Assembly (NCBI GenBank): GCA_028868455.1
Contig: JAGWUK010000144.1
Span: 1-7,239 of the forward strand
Direction: 5' to 3'
DNA: 7,239 nucleotides
Source: Burkholderiales bacterium
Lineage (GTDB): Bacteria > Pseudomonadota > Gammaproteobacteria > Burkholderiales > Burkholderiaceae_D
The position numbers were made by a program, and so were the translations under genes. The notes under the pieces are model-generated. The model was not told the origin of the DNA. It did not search any database and saw only the letters and a program-made list of their open reading frames with translations. How positions within the stretch are numbered: the first letter of the stretch is position 1; each line of letters begins with the position of its first letter. Positions 1-6,552 of this stretch are shown in pieces.

Positions 1-2041
1 TTTTTCCTGTGCCCCAATACTTTGGCAATAGGAATTTGTTATAGGCGTTGATGACTTGCACGATGGCTTTTTCCAGACGCTCTTCCGTCATGTGGTGCAG
101 GTTGAGCCAGGAAACTTGCTTGCGGCTTATTCCTTTTACGGACCGTGCCGTCTGTGTTGGTCCCAAGTTACAACCATAACAAAACAGCGTCGTGACAAAG
201 CGTTTGCGGGGATCATCGATCTTGGCCTCAAAGCCAGACAGTGGACCGAAATGTTTATGCAGATCCAGCCATCCTTCAGACTCGACCAAGATATCGAGAA
301 TATTCTTTTCCGGCAGGCGTGCGGTCAGGTGCTTATCGATCTGCTCCAGCGCAGCCGGCTTTGCATCTTTGGTGTGTTTGCGAATAATAATCTCTGTTCC
401 TTCAAGATCAACATGGTCGTTGTCCGGGAATGCGTTATCAACCTTGTTGGCCATATCGGACAGCCAGGTTTTCAGATTGGCTACAAATTCTTTGGGCTCG
501 GTTGGAAAGTTGAGCATGGCACCATATTCCGCCACTTGCGCCTGGTAAATTTCCCAATCCACGAGCTGTTCACGGTAGTCGCTGTACTGATCGCTATTGG
601 CAACGTACAAATCGCCGGACTGCAGCTCTTGCATGGCTTCTGTTAGCACGCAAAGCTCAAAATACTTGCGATTGACTTCAGAAACGGCACCCGAGCGCTG
701 GCCAGTGACGAGCTTGCGCCATTTCTCCGGAATCCACTTCAGGTTGATATTATCTTCAACGATGGATAAATGCTCTTTATGGCTTTGCCGATGCTTGAGG
801 ACAAAGCGAATCGCATTTATCAATGAGAGATCGGCCGTTGTCGACTCCAGATCCAGCAATCCCAAACAATTCAACAGTAACGGCCGCTGCGTCTGATATG
901 GCACCAGCATGAACGGCAAATAGTTATTGCCGGCATAGGCCATATGTTCTTCGCATTCGGCCAGTAATAATTGCGGTTCATCATGCATGGCGGCCGCAAT
1001 CTTCGCGCCGCGCTCTTGGTCCGTTTCGCCATCCTGAAACGCTTCAAGCACATCACGTAACTGCGACACCAATTTTTCGGCACGTTTCTGGTGCTCTAGG
1101 TAATAGCGCTGCAGTTGATCTTCGGCACTTGAATGTATTTTTCGGAGTTTGCGGATAAACATATCCACCGCGTCATCGAGCGATTTGCTTAACTGGGCAT
1201 GAAACAGCACGACCATGAGGGCATAGCGCTTATTAGGCTGAACCGCTTTTAGGTCAGCAGCGTCGAGCGCCCGTGCTTCATTCACGTACTGCCCATATTT
1301 CACGATCGGAATATGATCGACCGGCGGCAATTGAGTGGACCACGTTTTGAGCCATTTCACATGATCGAGATATTGTCTGACTTCCGTGTTCGTTGGCTTT
1401 TTCGCTTCCTGTTTTACCAGCTGCCATCCGCTTGTCAGATGGGTCGGCAATACGTCCAGCATGGCGTTGAATTGCGTGATGACCTCTGCTGGCAACGGAT
1501 CGCTCAATGTGCGGAAATAGTTTTCATTGACTTGATTACGCACGCGTTGCGCTGTGCGATTGAGACTACTGAATGCGGGTAATTCGTAGCGTTGGCGGAT
1601 CAATTCTTCGATAACGACATTGATGATGTCCGCCAGCTCCTGTTTTGTTTGCGCAGCCTGCGTTGCGGCAATCAGGATAGCGTGATTGGTCTCTTTCGTG
1701 ATTGGTTTGATATTGACATAGGCGCGTATATTTTCAATAAAGCGCTGTCTTGTATTCGATTTTTCGAGTTCCTGCAGTTCTTTTTGCGTGACCGATCGAG
1801 CGCCGATACATTTTGCGAGAAATGAAACAATCGGTGAAGGTACCTCCGCCAGCATGGCAAAGTAGCCTAGGCGCTGCACAGTTTTGAGAAGAACGATGAT
1901 GAACAGCCGGGCCGGGATGTTACGGGCATAGCGCCGAGAAAATTTCAGTTCTTCTTCGCCTGGCGTGTAGATATCCTCAAGCTCTCGTTGCGTGAGTTCT
2001 GGTTTGAAGCGTGGATAAGCCGTTTCGTGAATACTGCTCAC
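1..2041 (-). CDS. tnpA: Tn3-family transposase, DUF4158-type N-terminus (partial, C-terminus beyond left edge)
   Basis: This frame is open without a stop for 680 codons from a GTG at 2041-2039 to the left edge. Tn3-family transposases catalyse replicative transposition through a cointegrate and are usually about 970-1000 residues, so roughly 300 residues are missing. The N-terminus (VSSIHETAYPRF, 1-12; EIYTPGEEEL-like stretch, 22-32) resembles the DUF4158 DNA-binding region seen at the start of many Tn3 transposases. Further in are two family landmarks: SGDLYV at 475-480 followed by YSDYREQL (486-493), and the GCNLGPT stretch at 623-629. The frame ends at WGTGK (676-680), just before where the family's first catalytic Asp (an SxDG-type motif) is expected, so catalytic competence cannot be judged here. 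The GTG start is favoured by AGGGAG at 2051-2056, 9 nt upstream; no in-frame ATG lies near. Codon use seems more AT-rich than in the genes to the right, which fits transfer. No resolvase or passenger gene is in view. Confidence 0.9.
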   Translation of the reverse strand, partial: MSSIHETAYPRFKPELTQRELEDIYTPGEEELKFSRRYARNIPARLFIIVLLKTVQRLGYFAMLAEVPSPIVSFLAKCIGARSVTQKELQELEKSNTRQRFIENIRAYVNIKPITKETNHAILIAATQAAQTKQELADIINVVIEELIRQRYELPAFSSLNRTAQRVRNQVNENYFRTLSDPLPAEVITQFNAMLDVLPTHLTSGWQLVKQEAKKPTNTEVRQYLDHVKWLKTWSTQLPPVDHIPIVKYGQYVNEARALDAADLKAVQPNKRYALMVVLFHAQLSKSLDDAVDMFIRKLRKIHSSAEDQLQRYYLEHQKRAEKLVSQLRDVLEAFQDGETDQERGAKIAAAMHDEPQLLLAECEEHMAYAGNNYLPFMLVPYQTQRPLLLNCLGLLDLESTTADLSLINAIRFVLKHRQSHKEHLSIVEDNINLKWIPEKWRKLVTGQRSGAVSEVNRKYFELCVLTEAMQELQSGDLYVANSDQYSDYREQLVDWEIYQAQVAEYGAMLNFPTEPKEFVANLKTWLSDMANKVDNAFPDNDHVDLEGTEIIIRKHTKDAKPAALEQIDKHLTARLPEKNILDILVESEGWLDLHKHFGPLSGFEAKIDDPRKRFVTTLFCYGCNLGPTQTARSVKGISRKQVSWLNLHHMTEERLEKAIVQVINAYNKFLLPKYWGTGK

Positions 2042-2050
2042 AGCGATGGA

Positions 2051-2056
2051 CTCCCT
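2051..2056 (-). promoter_or_regulatory. ribosome binding site deciding the transposase GTG start
   Basis: On the minus strand the sequence reads AGGGAG, then 9 nt, then GTG at 2041-2039. Because no ATG occurs in frame nearby, this Shine-Dalgarno match is the main support for placing the transposase start at the GTG codon. Confidence 0.6.
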
Positions 2057-2111
2057 GAAGTTCTTGTTTTTCTCTCGGCGGCAGGTGTACCTTTTCGACG
2101 CGATTTGTCGC

Positions 2112-2987
2112 TTACTTTTCTGCGCCTATTATGGTGTTTAATCGACGACGGGTTTCAGCCGTCATGTCTGATGGCTGGGTAACAAGGCTACTAGCCAATG
2201 CGTTGTGCGCAATCGAAGCAGGTCTTTCCTTGCCAATAATCCGGATCGCAGCAGTCGCAATGTGTTGGGCACGCTCTGCGTTTTTCATCAAATTGGCTAT
2301 CGCCAGTTCCGCCGTGACGTGTTCCTCGTGTGGATGCCAACAGTCGAAGTCGGTCACCATCGCCAAAGTCGCATAAGCGATCTGCGCTTCTCTCGCCAGT
2401 TTTGCTTCCGGCATGTTGGTCATGCCGATCACGCTGGCGCCCATGCTGCGATACCAATGCGACTCGGCTTGTGTAGAAAACTGCGGGCCTTCGATACAGA
2501 CATAAGTACCATCGCGATGCAGGTTGATGTGATCGGCCATGCTCACTTGTTCGACCGCGCGCGCAAGTGCGTCGACTACTTTGGGACAAACAGGTTGCGC
2601 CATCGAGACATGCGCAACAGCGCCGTCGCCAAAGAACGTGCTGTCGCGTCGCTTGGTCAAATCGATGAACTGGTCGGGCAGCACCATATCCAATGGTTTC
2701 ATTTCCTCCCGAAGTGAACCGACGGCGGACATCGAAATCAAGTAGCGCACGCCCATCTGCTTCATCGCGTGGATATTTGCACGGTAAGGCACTTCGGATG
2801 GAATCATCCTATGACCACGCCCATGCCGTGCCAAAAAGGCAACCGGCACATCATGTACTGACCCGGTCACGAGTACATCGGATGGTTTTCCGTAAGGTGT
2901 ATTCACCATATGTTCCGTCGCATTTTGCAGCGCTTCCATATGATAGAGGCCGCTGCCGCCGATAATGCCGATCAGTGCTTGTTGCAT
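2112..2987 (-). CDS. mtnP: S-methyl-5'-thioadenosine phosphorylase (MTAP)
   Basis: A cytosolic phosphorylase of 291 residues, predicted to split methylthioadenosine with phosphate into adenine and 5-methylthioribose-1-phosphate, clearing the by-product of polyamine synthesis and feeding methionine salvage. Family motifs occur in order: GGSGLY (10-15), phosphate-binding RHGRGH (54-59), SMSAVGSL (85-92), CIEGPQFST (164-172), GMTNMPEAKLA (188-198) and TDFDCW (212-217). Asp213 and Asp215 match the base-recognising aspartates that separate MTA phosphorylases from guanosine/inosine phosphorylases, which have Asn there. Length agrees with the family (human enzyme 283). The ATG at 2987-2985 is chosen because AAAGGAG (2994-3000) precedes it by 6 nt and the GGSGLY strand falls at the usual distance from the N-terminus; the frame is open further upstream to 3164, but those codons look unlike the family. 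It is transcribed away from the 3132 operon. No other salvage gene is in view. The transposase lies 70 bp downstream on the same strand, so insertion may have replaced its original 3' flank. Confidence 0.93.
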   Translation of the reverse strand: MQQALIGIIGGSGLYHMEALQNATEHMVNTPYGKPSDVLVTGSVHDVPVAFLARHGRGHRMIPSEVPYRANIHAMKQMGVRYLISMSAVGSLREEMKPLDMVLPDQFIDLTKRRDSTFFGDGAVAHVSMAQPVCPKVVDALARAVEQVSMADHINLHRDGTYVCIEGPQFSTQAESHWYRSMGASVIGMTNMPEAKLAREAQIAYATLAMVTDFDCWHPHEEHVTAELAIANLMKNAERAQHIATAAIRIIGKERPASIAHNALASSLVTQPSDMTAETRRRLNTIIGAEK

Positions 2988-2993
2988 AAGAAA

Positions 2994-3000
2994 CTCCTTT
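2994..3000 (-). promoter_or_regulatory. strong ribosome binding site of mtnP
   Basis: The minus strand reads AAAGGAG followed by TTTCTT and the ATG at 2987. This near-perfect Shine-Dalgarno match fixes the mtnP start and argues against the longer in-frame extension to 3164. Confidence 0.8.
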
Positions 3001-3039
3001 TTTGGATCGATTGATACAAGTTGGTCGTCGCCGGCAATC

Positions 3040-3080
3040 GATTTATTACAGCCTGATGCCCATTTCGAGTGTAATAAATC
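3040..3080. repeat. perfect 11-bp inverted repeat, candidate operator
   Basis: GATTTATTACA at 3040-3050 is matched exactly by its reverse complement TGTAATAAATC at 3070-3080, with a 19-bp spacer. Arm centres lie 30 bp apart, close to three helical turns, so two bound protein units would sit on the same face of the DNA. The arms are AT-rich and lie between divergent genes, which suits an operator better than a terminator. No T-tract follows either arm. The binding protein is not known; the AraC-family regulator at 6800 is one candidate by proximity only. Confidence 0.6.
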
Positions 3081-3131
3081 ATGCGTTTGTGCCGACTGAG
3101 TCTTTATATTCCACCAAACCGGAGACCTGAC

Positions 3132-3587
3132 ATGACCAAGACCGTTCTGCTGGCACGCCCACACCCATTCATTGTTTCAGAAATGAAGCCTTTTTTGGAG
3201 GACGGCGGATACGTCGCCGCCAAACTGGAAAACATGGCTGATTTGGCAATGCAGGCCAAAAGCAGCGCGGGTGTGGTGATCTCGCTTGCCATTTCCTCGG
3301 CTATCGGCGTATCGGCATTCGATGTGCTCTCGCAATTGCGAAAGGACGCGCCCCGCACGCCCGTGTTGTTTGCCGCCATGCTGGATTTCAATTCGAGCAA
3401 GAGCAACCTGACGCGGCTTGCAGAACAGGCCGGGATGCAGGCCACCATCCTTGGGGTGGCTGCCAGCAATGAAGCCGCATCGGCGCTTGGCAAGCCGGAC
3501 ACTTTCTTTTATATCGGCAAGGATGACTTGGCAGACCCGACGCGTCGCGCTATTGCGAAACGGATGATACAGCGGCATTTTCGCTGA
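3132..3587 (+). CDS. small hypothetical protein, receiver-like fold without phosphoacceptor
   Basis: A 151-residue protein that I do not recognise. The pattern of a hydrophobic strand TVLLA (4-8), a helix running to about residue 24, a second strand near 27-32, a strand GVVISLAI (47-54), a helix around 61-72 and a strand TPVLFAA (76-82) resembles the alternating layout of response-regulator receiver domains. The position where a receiver would carry its phosphorylated Asp is occupied by Ser51, and the acidic pair expected after strand 1 is absent, so if related it would be a pseudo-receiver. There is no signal peptide or membrane segment. The ATG at 3132 is preferred to the in-frame ATG at 3081 because GGAG (3121-3124) lies 7 nt upstream and the extra 17 residues would run through one arm-proximal part of the intergenic region. 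It is the first gene of the plus-strand cluster, 20 bp before the oxidoreductase. Confidence 0.75.
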   Translation: MTKTVLLARPHPFIVSEMKPFLEDGGYVAAKLENMADLAMQAKSSAGVVISLAISSAIGVSAFDVLSQLRKDAPRTPVLFAAMLDFNSSKSNLTRLAEQAGMQATILGVAASNEAASALGKPDTFFYIGKDDLADPTRRAIAKRMIQRHFR

Positions 3588-3607
3588 ACCTGAAAGCGGG
3601 CTACTTG

Positions 3608-4750
3608 ATGAAACGTTTGGTTCTGGTCGGCGGCGGACATGCGCATTTATCTGTATTGCAGGCATTGGCGCAGGAAAAATTAACCGATGTCGAGGTCGTG
3701 CTGGTCACGCCCAGCGCGCATCAGAATTATTCCGGCATGCTTCCTGGCTGGATGGCGAGTCATTATTCGCTTGCCCAATGCCGAATTGATTTGCATGCGC
3801 TGGCCCGTGCGGCCGGCGTGACAATGGTGATCGACCGCATTGCCGGCATGGATGCCGACCGGCGTTGCGTCGGGTTGCCTGACGGGCGGCATATTGAATA
3901 CGATTTGCTGTCGCTGGATATCGGCAGCGAGATCGACGTATCATGGCTGGAGATGGCGGGCGACAAGCTGTTGCCGGTCAAGCCGCTGGATGCCTTCTTC
4001 GACGCGTGGCCGAAAGTGTTGGCGGCTGCAAGTGTGCAGTCCGGTTACAGGTTGGTGGTGGTCGGCGGCGGCGCTGCTGGTGTCGAGCTGGCGTTGGCGG
4101 CCAACCATGCGCTGCAACGTAACGCATGCAATGCGCAGGTGGATCTGGTCGCGTCCGACAGCGGCCTGTTACGCGGGCACGCTCCGGGTGTCCAGCGCCG
4201 CATGACGCGCGCGTTGGCACGCGCAGGTGTGCACCTACATGCACAAAAAGCGGTTGGGATAGAGCACGGCGTGATGCTGTCCGACGCGACGGTCCTGCAG
4301 GCCGATTGCGTGATTGCCGCCACCGGTGCACGCGCGCCAAGCTGGCTGCAACCTTCCAGGCTGCTGCTGGATGAACACGGCTATATCGCCGTCAACGGCC
4401 AGCATCAGAGCCTGTCGCATGCGAATGTATTTGCCGCCGGGGATATCTGTGCGCGCCAGGATTTGACGATGGCACGTTCGGGCGTACATGCGGTACATGC
4501 CGGTCCCGTTCTGGCCGCCAATCTGCTGGCAACACTGAAGCGCAATCCACTTGCCACTTACAAACCGCGCAAACGTTCGTTATACCTGTTGGCATGCGGG
4601 GATCAATACGCGATTGCGTCGTGGGGAGGATTCAGCGCGGAAGGCGCATGGGTATGGCGCTGGAAGGATCGGATCGACCGCGGTTTCATTGCACGGCATT
4701 CAAATTCAGGGCGGCGGCGTGATACATTGGTCTCGAAGGAGGCAACATGA
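3608..4750 (+). CDS. FAD/NAD(P)-binding pyridine nucleotide oxidoreductase, stand-alone SelD-N-terminal-domain type
   Basis: A 380-residue flavoprotein related to type II NADH dehydrogenases. It has two dinucleotide-binding motifs, GGGHAH (8-13) for FAD and GGGAAGVE (153-160) for NAD(P)H, the ATG motif (238-240) and the flavin-contacting FAAGD (275-279). Motifs YSGMLPG (41-47), LLSLDIGS (100-107) and the C-terminal WRWKDRIDRGF (350-360) match my memory of the family named for being fused in front of selenophosphate synthase SelD (TIGR03169). Here there is no SelD part; the protein stops soon after that motif, so it is the stand-alone form. There is no CxxC redox pair near FAD, so it is not a disulfide reductase; the electron acceptor is unknown. 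No transmembrane helix is evident, but peripheral membrane attachment cannot be excluded. The ATG at 3608 has only a weak GCGGG (3596-3600) upstream; a TTG at 3605 is directly before it. Its stop overlaps the next start in ATGA (4747-4750). Confidence 0.88.
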   Translation: MKRLVLVGGGHAHLSVLQALAQEKLTDVEVVLVTPSAHQNYSGMLPGWMASHYSLAQCRIDLHALARAAGVTMVIDRIAGMDADRRCVGLPDGRHIEYDLLSLDIGSEIDVSWLEMAGDKLLPVKPLDAFFDAWPKVLAAASVQSGYRLVVVGGGAAGVELALAANHALQRNACNAQVDLVASDSGLLRGHAPGVQRRMTRALARAGVHLHAQKAVGIEHGVMLSDATVLQADCVIAATGARAPSWLQPSRLLLDEHGYIAVNGQHQSLSHANVFAAGDICARQDLTMARSGVHAVHAGPVLAANLLATLKRNPLATYKPRKRSLYLLACGDQYAIASWGGFSAEGAWVWRWKDRIDRGFIARHSNSGRRRDTLVSKEAT

Positions 4751-5700
4751 ATGTCATCAAACAATTAAGCCACTGGCTGCACCCGGATGCGGAGCCTGCA
4801 TCGGCCGATGTGGCGACCCAATCCAGCCATTTGCTGGCCAGCCTGCTGACCATGGCCTGGTTTGTCGAAGCGCGTGATCCGTACACCGGCGGGCATCTGT
4901 GGCGGGTATCGCGCTATGCGCGCCTGCTGGCGGAACGGGCCGGTTTCAACAATGCCGATGCCGCGCGCATCGGGCTCGGCGGCTTCCTGCACGATCTGGG
5001 TAAAGTCGGCGTGCCCGATGCGATCTTGCGCAAGACGGATCGGTTGACGGAGGAAGAATACGCGGTCATCAAGACCCATCCGACCATCGGCATGCGCATG
5101 CTGTCTGGACACCCGCTGGCGCAACTGGTCAGCGATGCCGTATTGCTGCATCACGAACGGCCGGATGGCCTCGGTTATCCGCGCGGGCTGTCTGGCGATG
5201 GGATTCCCGACATGGCGCGCATCGTTGGCATTTGCGATGCGTTCGATGCGATGACCAGCCATCGCCCATATCGTCCCGGCATGCCGCGCGACAAGGCGAT
5301 TGGGATCCTGCGGCATTTTCGCCGCACGCAATTCGATACACACTATGCCGACATTTTTATCGCTCTGGGTGAAGCCGGTGAGCTAAACCATGTGATGGGC
5401 CACAGCGACGAAAGCATCCCGCTGCAATCGTGCCCGATGTGCGGGCCGACGCTGGTGATCACGCGCGAGAACGACGAGGGCGATCATCTCTACTGTCGCA
5501 ACTGCAGCGGTGAATTTACCTTGAAAAAGCAGGACGCAGGTCTGGTCGCGGTACCGACCGGCAGGCAGGGGCAAGCAGTCGATCTGGAACCGGAAGTCGA
5601 TTCCGCACTGATTGCACGCACGGTGCGGGCGGCGGTAGAAGCGCTGCCGATTGCGGATCTGATGAAGGCGGCGTCAATGCCGGTCGGGGCTGCACGATGA
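4747..5700 (+). CDS. HD-GYP domain c-di-GMP phosphodiesterase with C-terminal zinc ribbon
   Basis: A 317-residue cytosolic protein. HD-GYP domains hydrolyse cyclic di-GMP (to pGpG or GMP) at a two- or three-metal site. The full signature is visible: His50 in TGGHLWR, the HD pair His82-Asp83 in FLHDLGK with Lys86, His111, HHERPDGLGYP with His135, His136 and the GYP at 143-145, and Asp164/Asp167 in ICDAFDA; activity is therefore expected. The N-terminus is only about 35 residues with no receiver, PAS or membrane segment, so no ordinary input domain is present. Instead, after the catalytic domain, residues 229-253 carry CPMC...CRNC (Cys229, 232, 250, 253), a zinc-ribbon or metal/redox site that may be the sensor. 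The tail 280-317 is predicted helical. A very strong AAGGAGG (4736-4742) precedes the ATG by 4 nt, and the start overlaps the oxidoreductase stop by 4 bp; the stop in turn overlaps nrtS by ATGA (5697-5700). Confidence 0.92.
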   Translation: MNVIKQLSHWLHPDAEPASADVATQSSHLLASLLTMAWFVEARDPYTGGHLWRVSRYARLLAERAGFNNADAARIGLGGFLHDLGKVGVPDAILRKTDRLTEEEYAVIKTHPTIGMRMLSGHPLAQLVSDAVLLHHERPDGLGYPRGLSGDGIPDMARIVGICDAFDAMTSHRPYRPGMPRDKAIGILRHFRRTQFDTHYADIFIALGEAGELNHVMGHSDESIPLQSCPMCGPTLVITRENDEGDHLYCRNCSGEFTLKKQDAGLVAVPTGRQGQAVDLEPEVDSALIARTVRAAVEALPIADLMKAASMPVGAAR

Positions 5701-5921
5701 AATCGATGATGCGGTTGATTTTATCGGCCAGGATCGCAAAGAGTGCCTTGCGCGTTGCATTGGTGGTGGGGACAGCGTTGAATCTGATCAATCAAGGCGA
5801 ACACATCCTGGCGGGAAATAATATTTCATGGTTCCATCTGTTGTTGAATTATTTTGTGCCGTACTGCGTTGCAAGCTATAGTGCTGCAAGAAACCAGCTA
5901 ACCAGGAGCGAGGATGAATAA
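5697..5921 (+). CDS. nrtS: NrtS-like nitrate/nitrite transporter, small two-helix membrane protein
   Basis: A 74-residue membrane protein with two hydrophobic segments, about 17-33 (ALRVALVVGTALNLINQG) and 44-64 (SWFHLLLNYFVPYCVASYSA), and a basic N-terminus, which suggests the N-terminus faces the cytoplasm. The pattern LVVGTxLxLINQGxxIL, followed by a segment with VPYCVxxYxA, matches my memory of the NrtS family, shown in cyanobacteria to transport nitrate and nitrite; the assignment is by pattern and not by a search. Such small proteins are expected to act as oligomers. The ATG at 5697 overlaps the HD-GYP stop by 4 bp; Met4 or Met5 could also serve as the start. Its last 8 bp overlap the sigma-factor start. 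The link to nitrogen oxides is the only hint at what signal this operon handles. Confidence 0.75.
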   Translation: MKSMMRLILSARIAKSALRVALVVGTALNLINQGEHILAGNNISWFHLLLNYFVPYCVASYSAARNQLTRSEDE

Positions 5922-6552
5922 GGCGATTACACTGGCGTCAGACGTTGGTTCCACTGAATCGGAAAACACGTCCTTACTTTCGGAAACGGAATTTCTGGAA
6001 AGCTTGCGGTGCCAGATGCATAAATTTGCGACTCTGCAACTGTCTGACTCCCATCTCGCCGAGGACGCAGTGCAAGAAGCGCTGATTGGTGCGCTCAAGA
6101 ACGCCAAATCATTTGCCGGACGCGCAGCATTAAAGACATGGGTGTTTGCCATTCTCAAAAACAAGATCGCAGATACACTGCGCCAGAAGCAGCGCATGGC
6201 CGAGGCCAGCAGCCTGATGCACGACGATGAAGAAGACGAAGATTTCTCTGAATTATTCGATAAGACGGGTTTCTGGCAAGCAGACGAGCGACCGGCCATA
6301 TGGGGCAACCCAGAGGAGGCGATGCATGAGGGCGAATTCTGGCGCGTATTTGAAGCATGCCTGGAAAATTTGCCCGGCCACCAGGCGCGCGTCTTCATGA
6401 TGCGGGAATTTATCGAACTCGATTCTGATGAGATCTGCTCGACCGTCGGCATTACCGTGAGCAATTTGAATGTGATGTTGCACCGCAGCCGGATACGGTT
6501 GCGCGAATGCCTGGAGAACCAATGGTTCTTGAAGGGAGAACTACCATGTTGA
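5914..6552 (+). CDS. ECF-type sigma-70 family RNA polymerase sigma factor
   Basis: A 212-residue alternative sigma factor. Region 2 (about 24-95) contains the core-binding and -10 recognition helices, with AEDAVQEALIGALKN (49-63) and LKTWVFAILKNKIADTLR (73-90). A markedly acidic linker DDEEDEDFSE (104-113) and a Trp-rich stretch follow. Region 4 (about 142-202), with LENLPGHQARVFMMREF (150-166) and the helix-turn-helix through ICSTVGITVSNLNVMLHRSRIRLRECL, would read the -35 element. It has no region 1 or 3, as in the extracytoplasmic-function group, and resembles the subgroup that is paired with small zinc-finger partners (TIGR02943-like). AGGAG (5904-5908) stands 5 nt before the ATG, and the start overlaps the nrtS stop by 8 bp. 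The next gene, an anti-sigma candidate, overlaps its 3' end by 7 bp. Target promoters are not recognisable within the window. Confidence 0.9.
   Translation: MNKAITLASDVGSTESENTSLLSETEFLESLRCQMHKFATLQLSDSHLAEDAVQEALIGALKNAKSFAGRAALKTWVFAILKNKIADTLRQKQRMAEASSLMHDDEEDEDFSELFDKTGFWQADERPAIWGNPEEAMHEGEFWRVFEACLENLPGHQARVFMMREFIELDSDEICSTVGITVSNLNVMLHRSRIRLRECLENQWFLKGELPC

Larger units (their letters stand above)
1..2111 (-). mobile_element. right-hand end of a Tn3-family transposon or insertion sequence (boundary unresolved)
   Basis: The transposase frame at 1-2041 implies that an element enters the window from the left and ends somewhere between the transposase start and the stop of mtnP at 2112, or slightly inside mtnP. 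Tn3-family ends are normally about 38-bp inverted repeats starting GGGG and ending TAAG. I see no such sequence on either strand in 2042-2111. The boundary given is therefore only the mtnP stop codon. The other end, any 5-bp target duplication, and any resolvase or cargo lie outside the window. Confidence 0.55.
2988..3131. promoter_or_regulatory. divergent intergenic promoter region between mtnP and the 3132 operon
   Basis: This 144-bp gap separates the divergent genes mtnP and the small receiver-like gene at 3132, so it should hold promoters for both. The central part holds the inverted repeat at 3040-3080. On the plus strand a TATATT at 3105-3110 could be a -10 element, with the start codon 21 bp beyond it, but no good -35 hexamer sits 16-18 bp upstream; it may depend on an activator or an alternative sigma factor. 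On the minus strand I find no convincing promoter pair. Confidence 0.5.

Noticed and set aside
2100..2111. Small hairpin GCGA-CAAA-TCGC after the mtnP stop as a terminator
   Set aside because: The stem is only 4 bp and no T-tract follows on the minus strand.
56..2182. Several plus-strand open frames of 64 to 196 codons across the left part
   Set aside because: They lie antisense to the continuous transposase frame, overlap one another, lack good ribosome binding sites and show no family motifs.
3081..3131. Upstream ATG at 3081 as start of the receiver-like gene
   Set aside because: No Shine-Dalgarno sequence stands before it, while GGAG at 3121-3124 is well spaced for the ATG at 3132.
2988..3164. 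N-terminal extension of mtnP by 59 codons to 3164
   Set aside because: The extension runs through the intergenic dyad, resembles no family member, and the strong AAAGGAG sits exactly before the internal ATG at 2987.
3978..4340. Minus-strand open frames inside the oxidoreductase gene
   Set aside because: They are Arg/Pro-rich products typical of antisense frames in GC-rich coding DNA, opposite a well-supported flavoprotein gene.
4765..5343. 192-codon minus-strand frame opposite the HD-GYP gene
   Set aside because: The plus strand encodes a complete HD-GYP signature; the antisense frame has no recognisable motif or start signal.
5898..6464. 188-codon minus-strand frame opposite the sigma factor
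   Set aside because: It is Ser-rich and low in pattern, and the plus strand carries both sigma regions with a good ribosome binding site.
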